The notes under the pieces are model-generated. The model ran no database searches. It was not told the DNA's origin and saw only the letters and a program-made list of their open reading frames with translations. A stretch of DNA of 64,000 nt from Armatimonadetes bacterium Uphvl-Ar2 (GTDB taxonomy: Bacteria; Armatimonadota; Fimbriimonadia; Fimbriimonadales; Fimbriimonadaceae). Position 1 is the stretch's first letter, and each line of letters starts with the position of its first letter. A program made the position numbers and the translations under genes. Of this stretch, positions 29,959-38,975 are shown piece after piece. The stretch lies in NCBI GenBank assembly GCA_002162095.1, contig CP021424.1:1860001-1924000 (forward strand), written 5' to 3'.

Positions 29959-31316
29959 GAACGGTACCGCGAGGAGGGAGTGGTCCGGGTCGGGCGCGCG
30001 TCGCGCGGAACTTGGGCTCGGTTCGGGCTGGGCCGCCGCTGAGGGGCCGGAGAAGCCGGACGCGGCGTGGGCGCCGGTCGGCGCAGAGGGGCCGTGGCCA
30101 TCGGGCGTCGCCGACGCATTTGCTTGCGGGCGCGGTTGCGGCGCAGGGTCGTGCCGCCAATGCCCGCCAGGCCAACAAGGTAAGTCCACGGCGAGGTGGC
30201 GATAGCCGCAATGAGCGACTTGCGCGGGGCATCCTCCGCCGCCAACAGGTTCACCTCGATCTTGTGGCCGGGAGTGGGTTCCAGCGTAGCAACGGCCACG
30301 ATGTCACCCTTCTTGATGCCGGCTTCCACCGGGGTTTCGGTATTCCACTTCAGAGTCGGCTTGGGGCCCTGCGGCACAAAAACGTCCACGTCCTCGGCCA
30401 CGGTCAGCGGCAGGTCTCCCGCCCAACCGCCGGTCATGGGCATACGGCCCACCACTTGGTTGGCCTGGGCCATGGTCACGGTTTGCCACTCGGTGTCAAC
30501 CCATTTGGTGACCTCACGGATATCGTTGATCCATTTATCACTCTTGAGAATGACCGTGAGGATGGTGGTGCCTTGCTGTTCCACCGCGCTGACATAGCAC
30601 TCACCGGCGGCATTGGTGAAGCCCGTTTTGATGCCGATGGCGCGGGGCTCCTCCGCCAAATACTTATTGCGCGATTCCATGACCGAGAAGCCCGTGTTGA
30701 GGCTTCGAGAGATCGGCTCGCGTTGCTTCTTCACCATCTCCCGGAAGGGCGGGTACTTCATCGCGGCGATCGAAATTTTCGCCAGGTCGCGGGCTGTGGT
30801 GTAGTGGTCGGGCTCGGGCATCCCGTGGGGCGTGACAAAGGTGGTGTTGGTGGCGCCTAAGGTGCGGGCACGCTCGGTGGCAATCCGGGCGAACCCCGGC
30901 AAACTCCCCCCGATGCGGTTGGCAATCACCACGCAGGCGTCATTGGCGCTGCGCAGCATCATGGCGTGGCAAAGGTCGCGCACACTCACCCGCTCACCGG
31001 GCTGCAAAAACATGGACGAGCCTTCGACCTTCTTGATGTCGGCCGGGGCCGAGAGAACATCCTCGGGCTGAAGATAGTCCAGCGCCAACATCGTCGTCAT
31101 GATCTTGGTGGTGCTGGCCGGAAAACGGCGGGTGTCGGCCTTGTATTCATAAAGCACTTGCCCCGTCTTCATATCCATGATCAGGAGGCTTTGCGCGGTG
31201 TGTTTGGGTCCGAATTCAGGCGTGATGAGGGGGTATTCGTTGGCTTGAGCAATGGCTGCGGCGCCCCCACCCCATATGGCCGTAGCGATCATCCATGATT
31301 TCAAGGCTCGCACCAT
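29955..31316 (-). CDS. D-alanyl-D-alanine carboxypeptidase (DacF/PBP5 type)
   Basis: 453 residues from ATG 31316, 4 nt after the scpB stop. The signal peptide is SWMIATAIWGGGAAAIAQA. The S11 catalytic motifs are all present: Ser68-Thr-Thr-Lys71 in RRFPASTTKIM, Ser123-Ala-Asn125 in LRSANDAC and Lys229-Thr-Gly231 in GIKTGFTNAAGEC. A PBP5-like C-terminal beta domain follows (AGIKKGDIVAVATLEP). Then comes a membrane anchor (SPWTYLVGLAGIGGTTL) and an unusual ~65-residue tail of Arg and Pro, predicted cytoplasmic. It trims the terminal D-Ala from peptidoglycan stem peptides. The basic tail is not a usual part of the family. Confidence 0.93.
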   Translation of the reverse strand: MVRALKSWMIATAIWGGGAAAIAQANEYPLITPEFGPKHTAQSLLIMDMKTGQVLYEYKADTRRFPASTTKIMTTMLALDYLQPEDVLSAPADIKKVEGSSMFLQPGERVSVRDLCHAMMLRSANDACVVIANRIGGSLPGFARIATERARTLGATNTTFVTPHGMPEPDHYTTARDLAKISIAAMKYPPFREMVKKQREPISRSLNTGFSVMESRNKYLAEEPRAIGIKTGFTNAAGECYVSAVEQQGTTILTVILKSDKWINDIREVTKWVDTEWQTVTMAQANQVVGRMPMTGGWAGDLPLTVAEDVDVFVPQGPKPTLKWNTETPVEAGIKKGDIVAVATLEPTPGHKIEVNLLAAEDAPRKSLIAAIATSPWTYLVGLAGIGGTTLRRNRARKQMRRRRPMATAPLRRPAPTPRPASPAPQRRPSPNRAQVPRDARPTRTTPSSRYRS

Positions 31317-31320
31317 ACCG

Positions 31321-31914
31321 TCAGGATACACCCTCAGGCTCGGCATTGCTCGCCTCTTCGGGGTGGTTTTCCAGCGGAAGATGCTCGCCATCACCTCGAA
31401 TGGGGTGATCAAGCCCCTCAATGGTCGGCAAATCGTCCAGATCATTGAGTTGGAAAACGTGCAAAAAGTGCTGCGTGGTGCCGTAAAGAATGGGGCGGCC
31501 AGGGGCAGATTTTCGCCCGACCTCGCCAATCAATCGCCGGTCTACCAGTTGCCGGATGGCGTAAGCGCTATCCACCCCGCGAATCTGGTCGATCTCGTGC
31601 GAGGTCATGGGCTGCTGGTACGCCACCACCGCCAAGACTTCAAGCAAAGACCGGCTCATCCGTTGCGGTTGGGGCTGTAAAAACTGCGCGACGAGGGTGG
31701 CAAAGATGGGCTTGGTGGCCATCTGGTAGCCCCCCGCCAGGCGCACGAGTTGCACCGGGCCACTGACGGCAAAATGCCGGCTCAGGCGCGCCAGACTCTC
31801 TTCGACGGCGTGTTGCGGCGTGCCCAGCAGGGCGGCCATGTCCTCAGGCGTTACCGGGCTCTCGGCCACAAACAGCAAGGCGTGAATCTGGTCGTCCAGG
31901 CTCAGGTTATCCAA
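31321..31914 (-). CDS. scpB: Segregation and condensation protein B
   Basis: About 197 residues. Two winged-helix domains: IHALLFVAESPVTPEDMAAL and SRSLLEVLAVVAYQQPMTSH followed by EIDQIRGVDSAYAIRQLVDR and GRPILYGTTQHFLHVF, the ScpB signatures. It binds ScpA and the Smc ATPase to organise the chromosome. No ATG lies near the expected start; TTG 31914 (8-bp overlap with scpA) is preferred over ATG 31962, whose extra residues lie inside scpA and are not family-like. The tail is acidic and variable. The start is uncertain. Confidence 0.88.
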   Translation of the reverse strand: MDNLSLDDQIHALLFVAESPVTPEDMAALLGTPQHAVEESLARLSRHFAVSGPVQLVRLAGGYQMATKPIFATLVAQFLQPQPQRMSRSLLEVLAVVAYQQPMTSHEIDQIRGVDSAYAIRQLVDRRLIGEVGRKSAPGRPILYGTTQHFLHVFQLNDLDDLPTIEGLDHPIRGDGEHLPLENHPEEASNAEPEGVS

Positions 31915-32680
31915 GGTGGGGCACCCCTTCGGGCATGCTGCCCGCCTGCCCGAACCGCACATCTTCGCCGTCCATCACCACGCTGGCCTGGCCCAGCCGG
32001 ATGAGTTCCAGCAGGGCCAAGAACCACCACACCGCCTCACTGCGCGTAAAGGGCGGGGGAACGATGTCCACCAGCGATTGGGGCACCAAAGGCAGCGCCT
32101 TCCATACAATCTGAATCTGCTCGGCCATGCTGCGGCGCGGGCGGCCAAGGATTGGCAGCGGATCGGGTTCGGCCTTGGCCATCAGGGTGGCAAAGGCACG
32201 GGCCAAGGCGTCGGGGCCAACCCCGGTGGGGGCCACCACATTCTCGTAGCCGCCGGGGTCGCCGTGCCGGAAGAACCACCGCCCGCGTTCCTCACGCCGC
32301 TCGATCAAAGCCGCCAGCGCCGGCTGGAACTTCTCCACGGTAGGCAGCACGAAAGACGAGATCACCTCGTCGTCTTCTTCCTCTTCGTCCTCCACCCGGG
32401 GCAGGATGTGGGCGGCCTTGCGCTCCACCAGATAGGCCAGCGCGGATAACGCCAAAGCGGCACTCTCCACGTCCGTGTCGCCGATGGCCATCAGATAGTC
32501 CATGTAGGCGCGGCTGAGCGCCACCAGGGGCACGCCCTTGAGTTCCACCTTGTTTTCGCGCACCGCCAAGATCAGCACGCCCAGCGTGCCACTGAACGCC
32601 GGCGATTCGATATGGAGAACCGGAAGCGAGTGCCAACCTAGCCAGGCCAGCCGCTCCGTTTGGGCGAGAGAGTTTGCCAT
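31907..32680 (-). CDS. scpA: Segregation and condensation protein A
   Basis: 257 residues from ATG 32680. ScpA-type kleisin: the N-terminal Smc-binding region WHSLPVLHIESPAFSGTLGV, then VALSRAYMDYLMAIGDTDVE and an acidic hinge with EDEEEEDDE. The C-terminal winged helix includes RSEAVWWFLALLELIRLGQA, as in the family. The first strand differs from the usual LEGFEGPLDLLL, so it is a divergent member. It is the first gene of scpA-scpB-dacF-rluB and is divergent from rmlB, with 73 bp between start codons. Confidence 0.85.
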   Translation of the reverse strand: MANSLAQTERLAWLGWHSLPVLHIESPAFSGTLGVLILAVRENKVELKGVPLVALSRAYMDYLMAIGDTDVESAALALSALAYLVERKAAHILPRVEDEEEEDDEVISSFVLPTVEKFQPALAALIERREERGRWFFRHGDPGGYENVVAPTGVGPDALARAFATLMAKAEPDPLPILGRPRRSMAEQIQIVWKALPLVPQSLVDIVPPPFTRSEAVWWFLALLELIRLGQASVVMDGEDVRFGQAGSMPEGVPHLG

Positions 32681-32753
32681 AAGGCAAAGTTCGGGACGAT
32701 GGAGGCCAAGCAAACGCCGCGCCACGGGTACATTCCCGGGCGTAGGAACGCGC

Positions 32754-33773
32754 ATGGTGGTGTGGATAACTGGGGGGTGCGGGTTTATCGCCTCCAATTT
32801 CTTGGTTCGATATGTGCCCGAGCATCCGGAGATCCGGTTTATCAATGTGGACGCCCTGACGTACGCGGCCAACCCCGAGAGCCTCGAGCCCATCCAAGGA
32901 GCCGCCAACTACGAGTTTCTTCAACTGGACTTGACCGATAAGGAGGCCACCGCCGCCGCCCTGGCGCGCACCCGCCCCGACGTGGTGATTAATTTCGCTG
33001 CCGAAACCCACGTGGACCGCAGCATCCGCCGCCCCGAAGAAGTGGTGAACACCAACGTGGGCAGCGTGCTGAGCTTGCTGGAAGGCATCCGCGGACTGGG
33101 CGAGAACGCTCCGCGCCTCATTCACGTGAGTACCGATGAAGTTTACGGCGGTCTGGGCAATGACGAATCCACCACCGAGGCCAGCCCGTACAAGCCCGGC
33201 AACCCCTACAGCGCCAGTAAGGCGGCTGGCGACCACCTGGTGCGCGCCTACGCCCGCACATTTGGGCTCCGCGCGTGCATCACCCACTGCAGCAACAACT
33301 ACGGCCCGCGCCAAGCCCCGGAGAAGCTCATCCCGCGCATGATCGCGCGCATCCAGGCCGGGGAATCCCTTCCGGTCTACGGAGAAGGCAAGCAGCGCCG
33401 CGACTGGCTCCATGTCAATGACCACAACGGTGCCATTTGGGCGGTGATGGAGCGGGGCCAGGACGGCGAAACCTACGATATTGGCGGCGGAGAAGAGATG
33501 GAGAACATCGGCATCGTGCACGAGCTTTGCGCCGTGATGGCCTCGCTCACTGGCCAACCGGAATCTCAGTACCGCGAGTTGATTACCTTCGTCCCGGATC
33601 GCCCAGGGCACGACTGGCGCTACGCCATTGACTCCACCAAAATCCGCCGCGAGTTGGGCTGGCAGCCCGCCGTGAGCTTCGCCGAGGGGCTGCGCAGCAC
33701 GGTGGAGTGGTATCTGGCCAACCCCGAATGGGTGGCCGCCGCCCGCAGCCGATTGGAGGTCGCCCACGCGTGA
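32754..33773 (+). CDS. rmlB: dTDP-glucose 4,6-dehydratase
   Basis: 339 residues from ATG 32754, where the protein opens on [14 protein letters not shown] (NAD-binding Gly motif; the family usually has GGAGFIGS). Further features: [41 protein letters not shown], the YxxxK catalytic pair in [15 protein letters not shown], and [14 protein letters not shown]. It converts dTDP-glucose to dTDP-4-keto-6-deoxyglucose for surface polysaccharide sugars. First gene of rmlBAC; its stop overlaps the rmlA GTG start. Confidence 0.95.
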   Translation: MVVWITGGCGFIASNFLVRYVPEHPEIRFINVDALTYAANPESLEPIQGAANYEFLQLDLTDKEATAAALARTRPDVVINFAAETHVDRSIRRPEEVVNTNVGSVLSLLEGIRGLGENAPRLIHVSTDEVYGGLGNDESTTEASPYKPGNPYSASKAAGDHLVRAYARTFGLRACITHCSNNYGPRQAPEKLIPRMIARIQAGESLPVYGEGKQRRDWLHVNDHNGAIWAVMERGQDGETYDIGGGEEMENIGIVHELCAVMASLTGQPESQYRELITFVPDRPGHDWRYAIDSTKIRRELGWQPAVSFAEGLRSTVEWYLANPEWVAAARSRLEVAHA

Positions 33774-34648
33774 CGGACCAGGGCATTATCCTGGCCGGGG
33801 GTAGCGGTACCCGGCTCTATCCGGTGACCAAAGGCGTGAGCAAACAACTCGCCCCGCTCTACAACAAGCCGATGATCTATTACCCCCTGGGGGTGCTGAT
33901 GCTGGCGGGGATCCGGCGGGTGCTTATCATCACCACGCCCGAAGACAAACCCGCCTTCCAGCGCTTGCTGGGCAACGGAAGCGACTGGGAGATGGAGATC
34001 GAGTACGCCGTGCAACCCTCGCCCGACGGCCTTGCGCAGGCGTTCATCATCGGTGAGTCCTTCATCGGAGGGCGACCGACGGCGCTGGTGCTGGGCGACA
34101 ACATCTTTTATGGCGGCGGGTTTACCGGGCTTCTGCGCTCGGCGGCCTCGCGCACCGAGGGGGCGACGGTTTTTGCTTACTCCGTGCGCAATCCGCAGGA
34201 TTACGGCGTGGTGGAGTTCAACGCGGCGGGCCAGGCCATCGGGCTGGAAGAGAAGCCCGCTAACCCCCGGAGTAGCTTTGCCGTCACCGGTCTCTACTTC
34301 TATGACAGCACGGTGGTGGAGCGGGCCAAGGCCCTGAAGCCCTCGCCGCGTGGCGAACTCGAAATCACCGACCTCAACCAGACTTATCTGGACGACGGCC
34401 TGCTACACGTGGAGACCATGGGGCGCGGCTACGCCTGGCTGGACACGGGCACCCACGAGAGCATGCTAGAAGCCGCCAACTTTGTCCGAGCGATTGAGCA
34501 GCGCCAGGGGCTCTACATCTCGTGCCCCGAAGAGATCGCCTTCCGGAACGGCTGGATTGACGGCAAACGCCTGCTGGCCATTGCCGGGCCTATGCGCAAG
34601 AACGAATACGGCCAGTATCTGCTGGCCCTGGCCGAGGATCGTCCGTGA
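33770..34648 (+). CDS. rmlA: Glucose-1-phosphate thymidylyltransferase
   Basis: 292 residues from GTG 33770, overlapping the rmlB TGA (GTGA). Nucleotidyltransferase motif [20 protein letters not shown], then [64 protein letters not shown] and [14 protein letters not shown]. Makes dTDP-glucose, the substrate of RmlB. Normal length. Confidence 0.97.
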   Translation: MTDQGIILAGGSGTRLYPVTKGVSKQLAPLYNKPMIYYPLGVLMLAGIRRVLIITTPEDKPAFQRLLGNGSDWEMEIEYAVQPSPDGLAQAFIIGESFIGGRPTALVLGDNIFYGGGFTGLLRSAASRTEGATVFAYSVRNPQDYGVVEFNAAGQAIGLEEKPANPRSSFAVTGLYFYDSTVVERAKALKPSPRGELEITDLNQTYLDDGLLHVETMGRGYAWLDTGTHESMLEAANFVRAIEQRQGLYISCPEEIAFRNGWIDGKRLLAIAGPMRKNEYGQYLLALAEDRP

Positions 34649-35202
34649 AAGTCGAGGCCCTCGCGATCCCGGAAGTGCTGGTCATTACGCCGCCGCGTTT
34701 CGGGGATGACCGCGGCTACTTTCAGGTGCTTTACGAAGCCCGCGCCTACGCCGAGATTGGCCTGACCGACCCGTTTGTGCAAGACAACGCGTCGTTTTCG
34801 GCCCGGGGGGTGCTGCGGGGCCTGCACTGGCAGATCCCGAACCCGCAAGGCAAGTTAGTGCAGGCACTCACCGGCGAGGTGTGGGATGTGGCGGTGGATA
34901 TCCGCCAGGGGTCGCCCACCTTCGGGCACTGGGTGGCGGTAACGCTTACCTCGCAGGTAGGCAACCAAATCTGGGTGCCGCCCGGCTTTGCCCACGGCTT
35001 TTTGGTGCTCAGCGAGACGGCCCTGGTGGCCTACAAGAACACCACCGCCTACGAGCCCCAGGGCCAGTGCAGCCTGCGGTGGGATGACCCGCGGTTTGGC
35101 ATTGAGTGGCCCGACCTGGGCATGGCACCCACGCTGAGCCCCAAAGATGAGGCCGGGTGGACGACGGACACCGTGCCGCCCGCCATGTGGCCGCAGTTCT
35201 AA
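34645..35202 (+). CDS. rmlC: dTDP-4-dehydrorhamnose 3,5-epimerase
   Basis: 185 residues from GTG 34645, overlapping rmlA by 4 bp. Cupin fold with [39 protein letters not shown] (catalytic His in LRGLHWQ), [20 protein letters not shown] and [20 protein letters not shown]. The rmlD reductase gene is not next to it, as the following gene is a convergent antiporter sharing 4 bp. The end product is dTDP-L-rhamnose only if rmlD lies elsewhere. Confidence 0.95.
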   Translation: MKVEALAIPEVLVITPPRFGDDRGYFQVLYEARAYAEIGLTDPFVQDNASFSARGVLRGLHWQIPNPQGKLVQALTGEVWDVAVDIRQGSPTFGHWVAVTLTSQVGNQIWVPPGFAHGFLVLSETALVAYKNTTAYEPQGQCSLRWDDPRFGIEWPDLGMAPTLSPKDEAGWTTDTVPPAMWPQF

Positions 35203-36878
35203 CTGGCGGCTTCGGTCTTCGGTTCGGGTTTGACTTCGGGCAGCTGTGCGGCCAGCCGGTGCGCCAATGCCGCGCCGACGAGGATCTCTTCGTCCGCCAC
35301 AATGTCCGCCCCGGCGACATCCAATTCGGCGGCGAACTGGTGGTACCGCGCCCGCGCGATTACCGGTACGTGGGGGGCCAGGCGTTTGCATTGCCCCACC
35401 ACCACGCGACTCGCCCCGAAATCGGGGATGCTGACGATGACCCCGAGGGCCTCGCTGAGGTGAACGTGCTCCAAGATGTCTGCCGACCGGGCGTCGCCGA
35501 TAAAGCTCGGGTGGCCGCACTGCTCGGCCTTGGTCACTTCGCGCGGCCCCATATCCAGCACTACCGGCCGGTGCCCTAGCTCTCGCAACACCTTCACCGC
35601 CGCCTCCCCGCTTTCGCCGTAGCCAATGACCAAAATGTGCCCGCTCAGGCCCATGGTGGCCTGCTGTTCGCGTTCGCGTTTGGCGAGGGCGCGGAGCGGC
35701 ATCAGCCGCTTGGCCACACTTCGCGCTATTTTCGGCGCGCGGGGCACCATGAAGGGGGTAATCAGCAAAGTGACTAGGGACACCGCCACGACGCCCTGGA
35801 ACACCGGCTCCGAGATCGAGCCCCCCGTGCGGGCAATCCCCGCCAAGACGAAGGAGAACTCCCCGACCTGCGCCAGGGTAATGGCGGTGGCCAGCGAGTC
35901 CACAATCCCGGGCAGGAACGCGCGCAGCGAGATGTGGGTGATGAGGATCTTGCCTACGATGACGGCGACGCTGGCCAGCAGCACCCAGCCGAGGTGAGCG
36001 CCGATCCATTGTAGGTCGGCCAGCAAGCCCACCGAGACGAAAAACAGGGTGACGAAGAGCGTGCGCAGGGGCATCACGTCCGCGCGGAGCTGGTCGGCAA
36101 ACCGGTTATCGGCCAGCAACATCCCGGCCACAAAGGCCCCCAGCGCGGGAGAGAGCTTGAGGTCATGCGCGGCCCAGGTGGCCCCCACACAGGTGGTGAT
36201 GCCGAGCAAAATGACCAATTCGCGGTTGCGGGCCACCGCCTTCTCATCCAGGATGCGCGGGACCACAAAGGAGACAAACCCCACCAATCCCAGCGTGAGG
36301 ACGCCCGTGTTGATCACGGCTTTGCCGACCTCATTGGCCACGCTGCCCGTGTTCTGGGAGAGGAATGTGACGAGAAGCACCAACGGCACCAGCGCGGCAT
36401 CTTGCAACAGCAAGACGCCCAGCGCCCGGCGGCCATGAACGTGGTCGAGTTCGGCGCGGTCACGCAGGATGCGGAGCACCACGGCCGTGCTGCCGAGGGA
36501 AAGCACCGCCCCCACCGAGATGGCCCCCGCGAAGGTGAGCCCAAACCCCAGGGCCACGCCGGCCGTGACCAGAGTGATGAGGACGATACTGAGCAGGCCC
36601 GCAAACAGAGTGCGGCTGCCCAAGGCCCGCATCTGCCGCCAGCTGAACTCAAGGCCAATCGTGAAGAGCAGCAGGGCCACTCCGATTTCGGCGAGCAGCG
36701 AGATTTCGGCGCCGCCTTCAATGAGCTTGAGGGCGCCCGGGCCAACCATGAGCCCCGCCAGCAGGTAACCCGCGATGCTCGAGATTCCGATTCGTTCGCA
36801 CAGTAAGCCGGCCGCAAGGGCGGCGGCCAGAGCGGTCACGATATCGAGAACCAGCATCCAGGTCATGAATGGCCCCAT
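35199..36878 (-). CDS. KefB-type monovalent cation:proton antiporter with TrkA-N domain
   Basis: 559 residues. The CPA2 antiporter core has about 12 membrane spans, starting LVLDIVTALAAALAAGLLCE and including RIGISSIAGYLLAGLMVGPG, EIGVALLLFTIGLEFS and LGSTAVVLRILRDR. After about residue 410 comes a cytoplasmic RCK/TrkA-N domain with the nucleotide-binding GHILVIGYGESGEAAVKVL and ADEEILVGAALAHRLA. Likely exports K+ or Na+ in exchange for protons. ATG 36878 or 36866 may be the start; the first lies inside a palindrome that is part of a 42-bp sequence repeated at 38091. Confidence 0.92.
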   Translation of the reverse strand: MGPFMTWMLVLDIVTALAAALAAGLLCERIGISSIAGYLLAGLMVGPGALKLIEGGAEISLLAEIGVALLLFTIGLEFSWRQMRALGSRTLFAGLLSIVLITLVTAGVALGFGLTFAGAISVGAVLSLGSTAVVLRILRDRAELDHVHGRRALGVLLLQDAALVPLVLLVTFLSQNTGSVANEVGKAVINTGVLTLGLVGFVSFVVPRILDEKAVARNRELVILLGITTCVGATWAAHDLKLSPALGAFVAGMLLADNRFADQLRADVMPLRTLFVTLFFVSVGLLADLQWIGAHLGWVLLASVAVIVGKILITHISLRAFLPGIVDSLATAITLAQVGEFSFVLAGIARTGGSISEPVFQGVVAVSLVTLLITPFMVPRAPKIARSVAKRLMPLRALAKREREQQATMGLSGHILVIGYGESGEAAVKVLRELGHRPVVLDMGPREVTKAEQCGHPSFIGDARSADILEHVHLSEALGVIVSIPDFGASRVVVGQCKRLAPHVPVIARARYHQFAAELDVAGADIVADEEILVGAALAHRLAAQLPEVKPEPKTEAAS

Positions 36879-36889
36879 TATGGGGAATC
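36848..36889. repeat. 42-bp direct repeat, left copy, with palindrome CCCCATTATGGGG
   Basis: Matches 38091-38132 at 39 of 42 positions. It includes the first codons of the antiporter gene and a 13-bp palindrome (36873-36885). Two of the three differences are compensatory changes in the palindrome arms (CCCC/GGGG here, CCTC/GAGG there). The two copies bracket the pseudopilin cassette. Confidence 0.9.
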
Positions 36890-36955
36890 ATGATGAGACG
36901 CTGGTTGCGCAGGACTCACTCTGCGAGCACTATGGGAAGAGGCAACTGATCACGT

Positions 36956-37615
36956 TCACTTCCGCGTTTCTGCGCACAAAGTGTTTGGATCAACGTCGCT
37001 AAACAGCGCCGCATAGCAGAGCTGAACTTCGCCGCTCGCACTACGGTCGCTTAGAGTATCGGTCGAAACCGACCCGTCCAGTCGTGCTCTTACAATGCGC
37101 CCCTGGTATCCGGTAAGCGAGCCGAAGCACTCAGGTGTATTGCCATGCAACCAATCACCAAGACCACGGTAGGCGACCAGCGCATAGTTCTGGTCGTGCT
37201 TCTCCAGGGTGGTGATGTGAACGTTTCGAGTGGAAGTCTCTGCAAAGACATCCTCAAACGAATTGCGAATTCCTGGCTTGAGCGGCGTGGTCCATCCCTG
37301 GCAGCCTTCAATCCAATGGGCCAAGCCTTCAGGCTTCGGATCCCCTTTGACATGAAGGACAACCGGATCAAGGTGTCCTGAGATAACCGCTTCACCCAGG
37401 TGATTCTCGGGCCACTGCCCGTATTCGGTGTGGTACAGCTGGAGACCGATCCCAACTTGCTTAGCCTTGGCAATCGCATCGGCCTTGAAGGCCTCGCGCT
37501 TGGCAGCGCGATAGATGGGGAAGGTAAGCCCCGCTAGTAAAAGGATGATAGCGAGAGTGACCAACACCTCCACCAGGGTAATTCCTAATCTTGATCGAGC
37601 CGATTTGCAATCCAT
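36956..37615 (-). CDS. Pseudopilin-like protein
   Basis: 219 residues. Prepilin site LG^ITLVEVLVTLAIILLLAGL with Glu at +5, then FPIYRAAKREAFKADAIAKA, KQVGIGLQLYHTEYGQWPEN, a pattern typical of G-type pseudopilins. The C-terminal part has RARLDGSVSTD, a DG element without the His of H-x9-DG. Cysteines are few. The first 31 nt overlap the end of the small membrane-protein gene, so the two are coupled. It sits in a lower-GC cassette bounded by 42-bp repeats between the antiporter and the DsbD-like gene. Confidence 0.85.
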   Translation of the reverse strand: MDCKSARSRLGITLVEVLVTLAIILLLAGLTFPIYRAAKREAFKADAIAKAKQVGIGLQLYHTEYGQWPENHLGEAVISGHLDPVVLHVKGDPKPEGLAHWIEGCQGWTTPLKPGIRNSFEDVFAETSTRNVHITTLEKHDQNYALVAYRGLGDWLHGNTPECFGSLTGYQGRIVRARLDGSVSTDTLSDRSASGEVQLCYAALFSDVDPNTLCAETRK

Positions 37616-37977
37616 ACGGCAACGACGCCTCCTATCGTCATGGGGCCAACAATCATGTATCCGAAGTCTCCGAGTCCTTTGGCCAGTTGGGGCGATGGCA
37701 CGGGAAGATGGATCAAACCTAGCGTAATGATGCCGAGAATCAAGACGGCAAGCAGTTTCTTGTCCTTGATCAAGAACGTAGAAATCGTCGCCAAGGCCAC
37801 CGCGAGAACGTAATCAACCCACAGCGTTCCTGCGTTCCACTGCAAGAAGTCGCGTGATTGGGCCACGCGAATCCCCACGTAGACGCCGGTCCAAACCAAG
37901 CCACCCAGACAGGCTCCGGTCAACCTCACCAAGAAGGGAGGCTTCTTCATAGGTTGAATGGAAGAATCACCGGCCAT
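37585..37977 (-). CDS. Small membrane protein of the pseudopilin cassette
   Basis: 130 residues, not recognised. Four hydrophobic segments: LTGACLGGLVWTGVYVGI, LWVDYVLAVALATISTFL, LLAVLILGIITLGLIHLP and YMIVGPMTIGGVVAVWIA. There is a basic N-terminus and no conserved functional motif. It overlaps the pseudopilin by 31 nt and is the upstream gene of the pair. A role in membrane handling of the pseudopilin is possible but unsupported. Confidence 0.6.
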   Translation of the reverse strand: MAGDSSIQPMKKPPFLVRLTGACLGGLVWTGVYVGIRVAQSRDFLQWNAGTLWVDYVLAVALATISTFLIKDKKLLAVLILGIITLGLIHLPVPSPQLAKGLGDFGYMIVGPMTIGGVVAVWIANRLDQD

Positions 37978-38090
37978 ATGGGCCTCTTCTTGCTTTACGC
38001 GGACTATCCCTCTCGGGATTCAAGGACTTTGATTCAATCAGTTGCACTGAATCGAAACATGGGCCGGGAAACGGGGATCAGATGGTCCGT

Positions 38091-38132
38091 GAACCAGCAC
38101 CCAGGTCATGAATGGCCTCATTATGAGGAATC
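38091..38132. repeat. 42-bp direct repeat, right copy, with palindrome CCTCATTATGAGG
   Basis: Right-hand copy of 36848-36889, in front of the DsbD-like gene. The palindrome occupies 38116-38128. The 1243-bp offset equals the cassette plus one repeat, as expected after insertion by duplication or homologous recombination. Confidence 0.9.
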
Positions 38133-38150
38133 CCAAGCGGGTGTCAGCCG

Positions 38151-38156
38151 TACAAT
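38151..38156 (+). promoter_or_regulatory. Putative -10 box of the DsbD-like gene
   Basis: TACAAT, 6 nt before ATG 38163. It supports the ATG that opens on a signal peptide, rather than the more upstream in-frame start of the second frame. Confidence 0.55.
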
Positions 38157-38162
38157 ACTTAG

Positions 38163-38947
38163 ATGCCGATTGCCGCCCTCTTGATGACGCAATGGATGGC
38201 CCCGCAAGCCAGCCCCACCACCATGACGGTCTACACCCCGAGCACTACCAAGCCAACACGCCGTTCTCGGCGATGGTGGTGATTGAGCTCGAGCGCGGCT
38301 GGCACGTCTATTGGCAGAACGCCGGCGACACCGGTGCCCCCACCAGCATCAAGTGGAACCTGCCCGAAGGTTGGGCCGTGAGCGAACCCACCTGGCCCAC
38401 CCCGCACAAGTTTGAAGAGCCCGGCATGGTCTCCTTTGGCTACGAGGATCGGCTGGTGCTGGCCTATCAAATCACCCCATCCACGGGGAGCGGCAACGTG
38501 ACCCTGCAGGCCAAGGGCGAGTGGCTGCAGTGCAAAGAGATGTGCACCCCGGGCGACGGGGAAGCCTCGGTGACCATGAAGGAGGGCACGGGCGAACCCA
38601 GCTGGCCGTCCTTTTTGCAACCAGAGACGCTGAAGGCACAATTCCCGATGGGGCCGGTGAAGACCACGGCCACTTGGGGCGAAACCGGCCCGGTGGTGAA
38701 GGTGCCCGCCCACGAGCGACTGAAAGACGCGGTGTTGTTTGAGGTGTATCCCGAGCAGGAATCCACCCTTGACCACCTACGAATGGTGAAATCCATGCGA
38801 CAAAGTGCAGATTCGTGGACGATGACCCTCGTGGCCAGTTCGTATTTTGCAGAGAAGCCCGCAGAACTTCGACTCGTTCTCGTTCCTCTCAACCGAGAGG
38901 GCAAGCGTCTGAACGCCGGAATCCGGCTGATCGCCAGCGTGGAATAG
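38163..38947 (+). pseudogene. DsbD/DsbC-like periplasmic domain protein, frameshifted near the signal peptide
   Basis: ATG 38163 opens on a short signal peptide (MPIAALLMTQWMAP), but that frame loses sense after about 20 codons. The family sequence continues in another frame: EHYQANTPFSAMVVIELERG, WHVYWQNAGDTGAPTSIKW, and GEWLQCKEMCTPGDGEA with a conserved Cys pair. This resembles the N-terminal periplasmic domain of DsbD, which accepts electrons for disulfide reduction. Adding one C to a C4 run (38200-38203 or 38213-38216) gives a continuous ~261-residue protein beginning with a signal peptide, such as APASQPHHHDG. Probably a homopolymer sequencing error. No transmembrane DsbD core follows, so it is a stand-alone domain next to a redoxin. 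Confidence 0.75.
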
Positions 38948-38975
38948 TCGAAACCCTGCGGTAAGGGAACAGAAC

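Noticed and set aside
32292-33767. 491-codon minus-strand frame opposite rmlB
   Set aside because: Antisense of rmlB and extends into scpA in the wrong frame.
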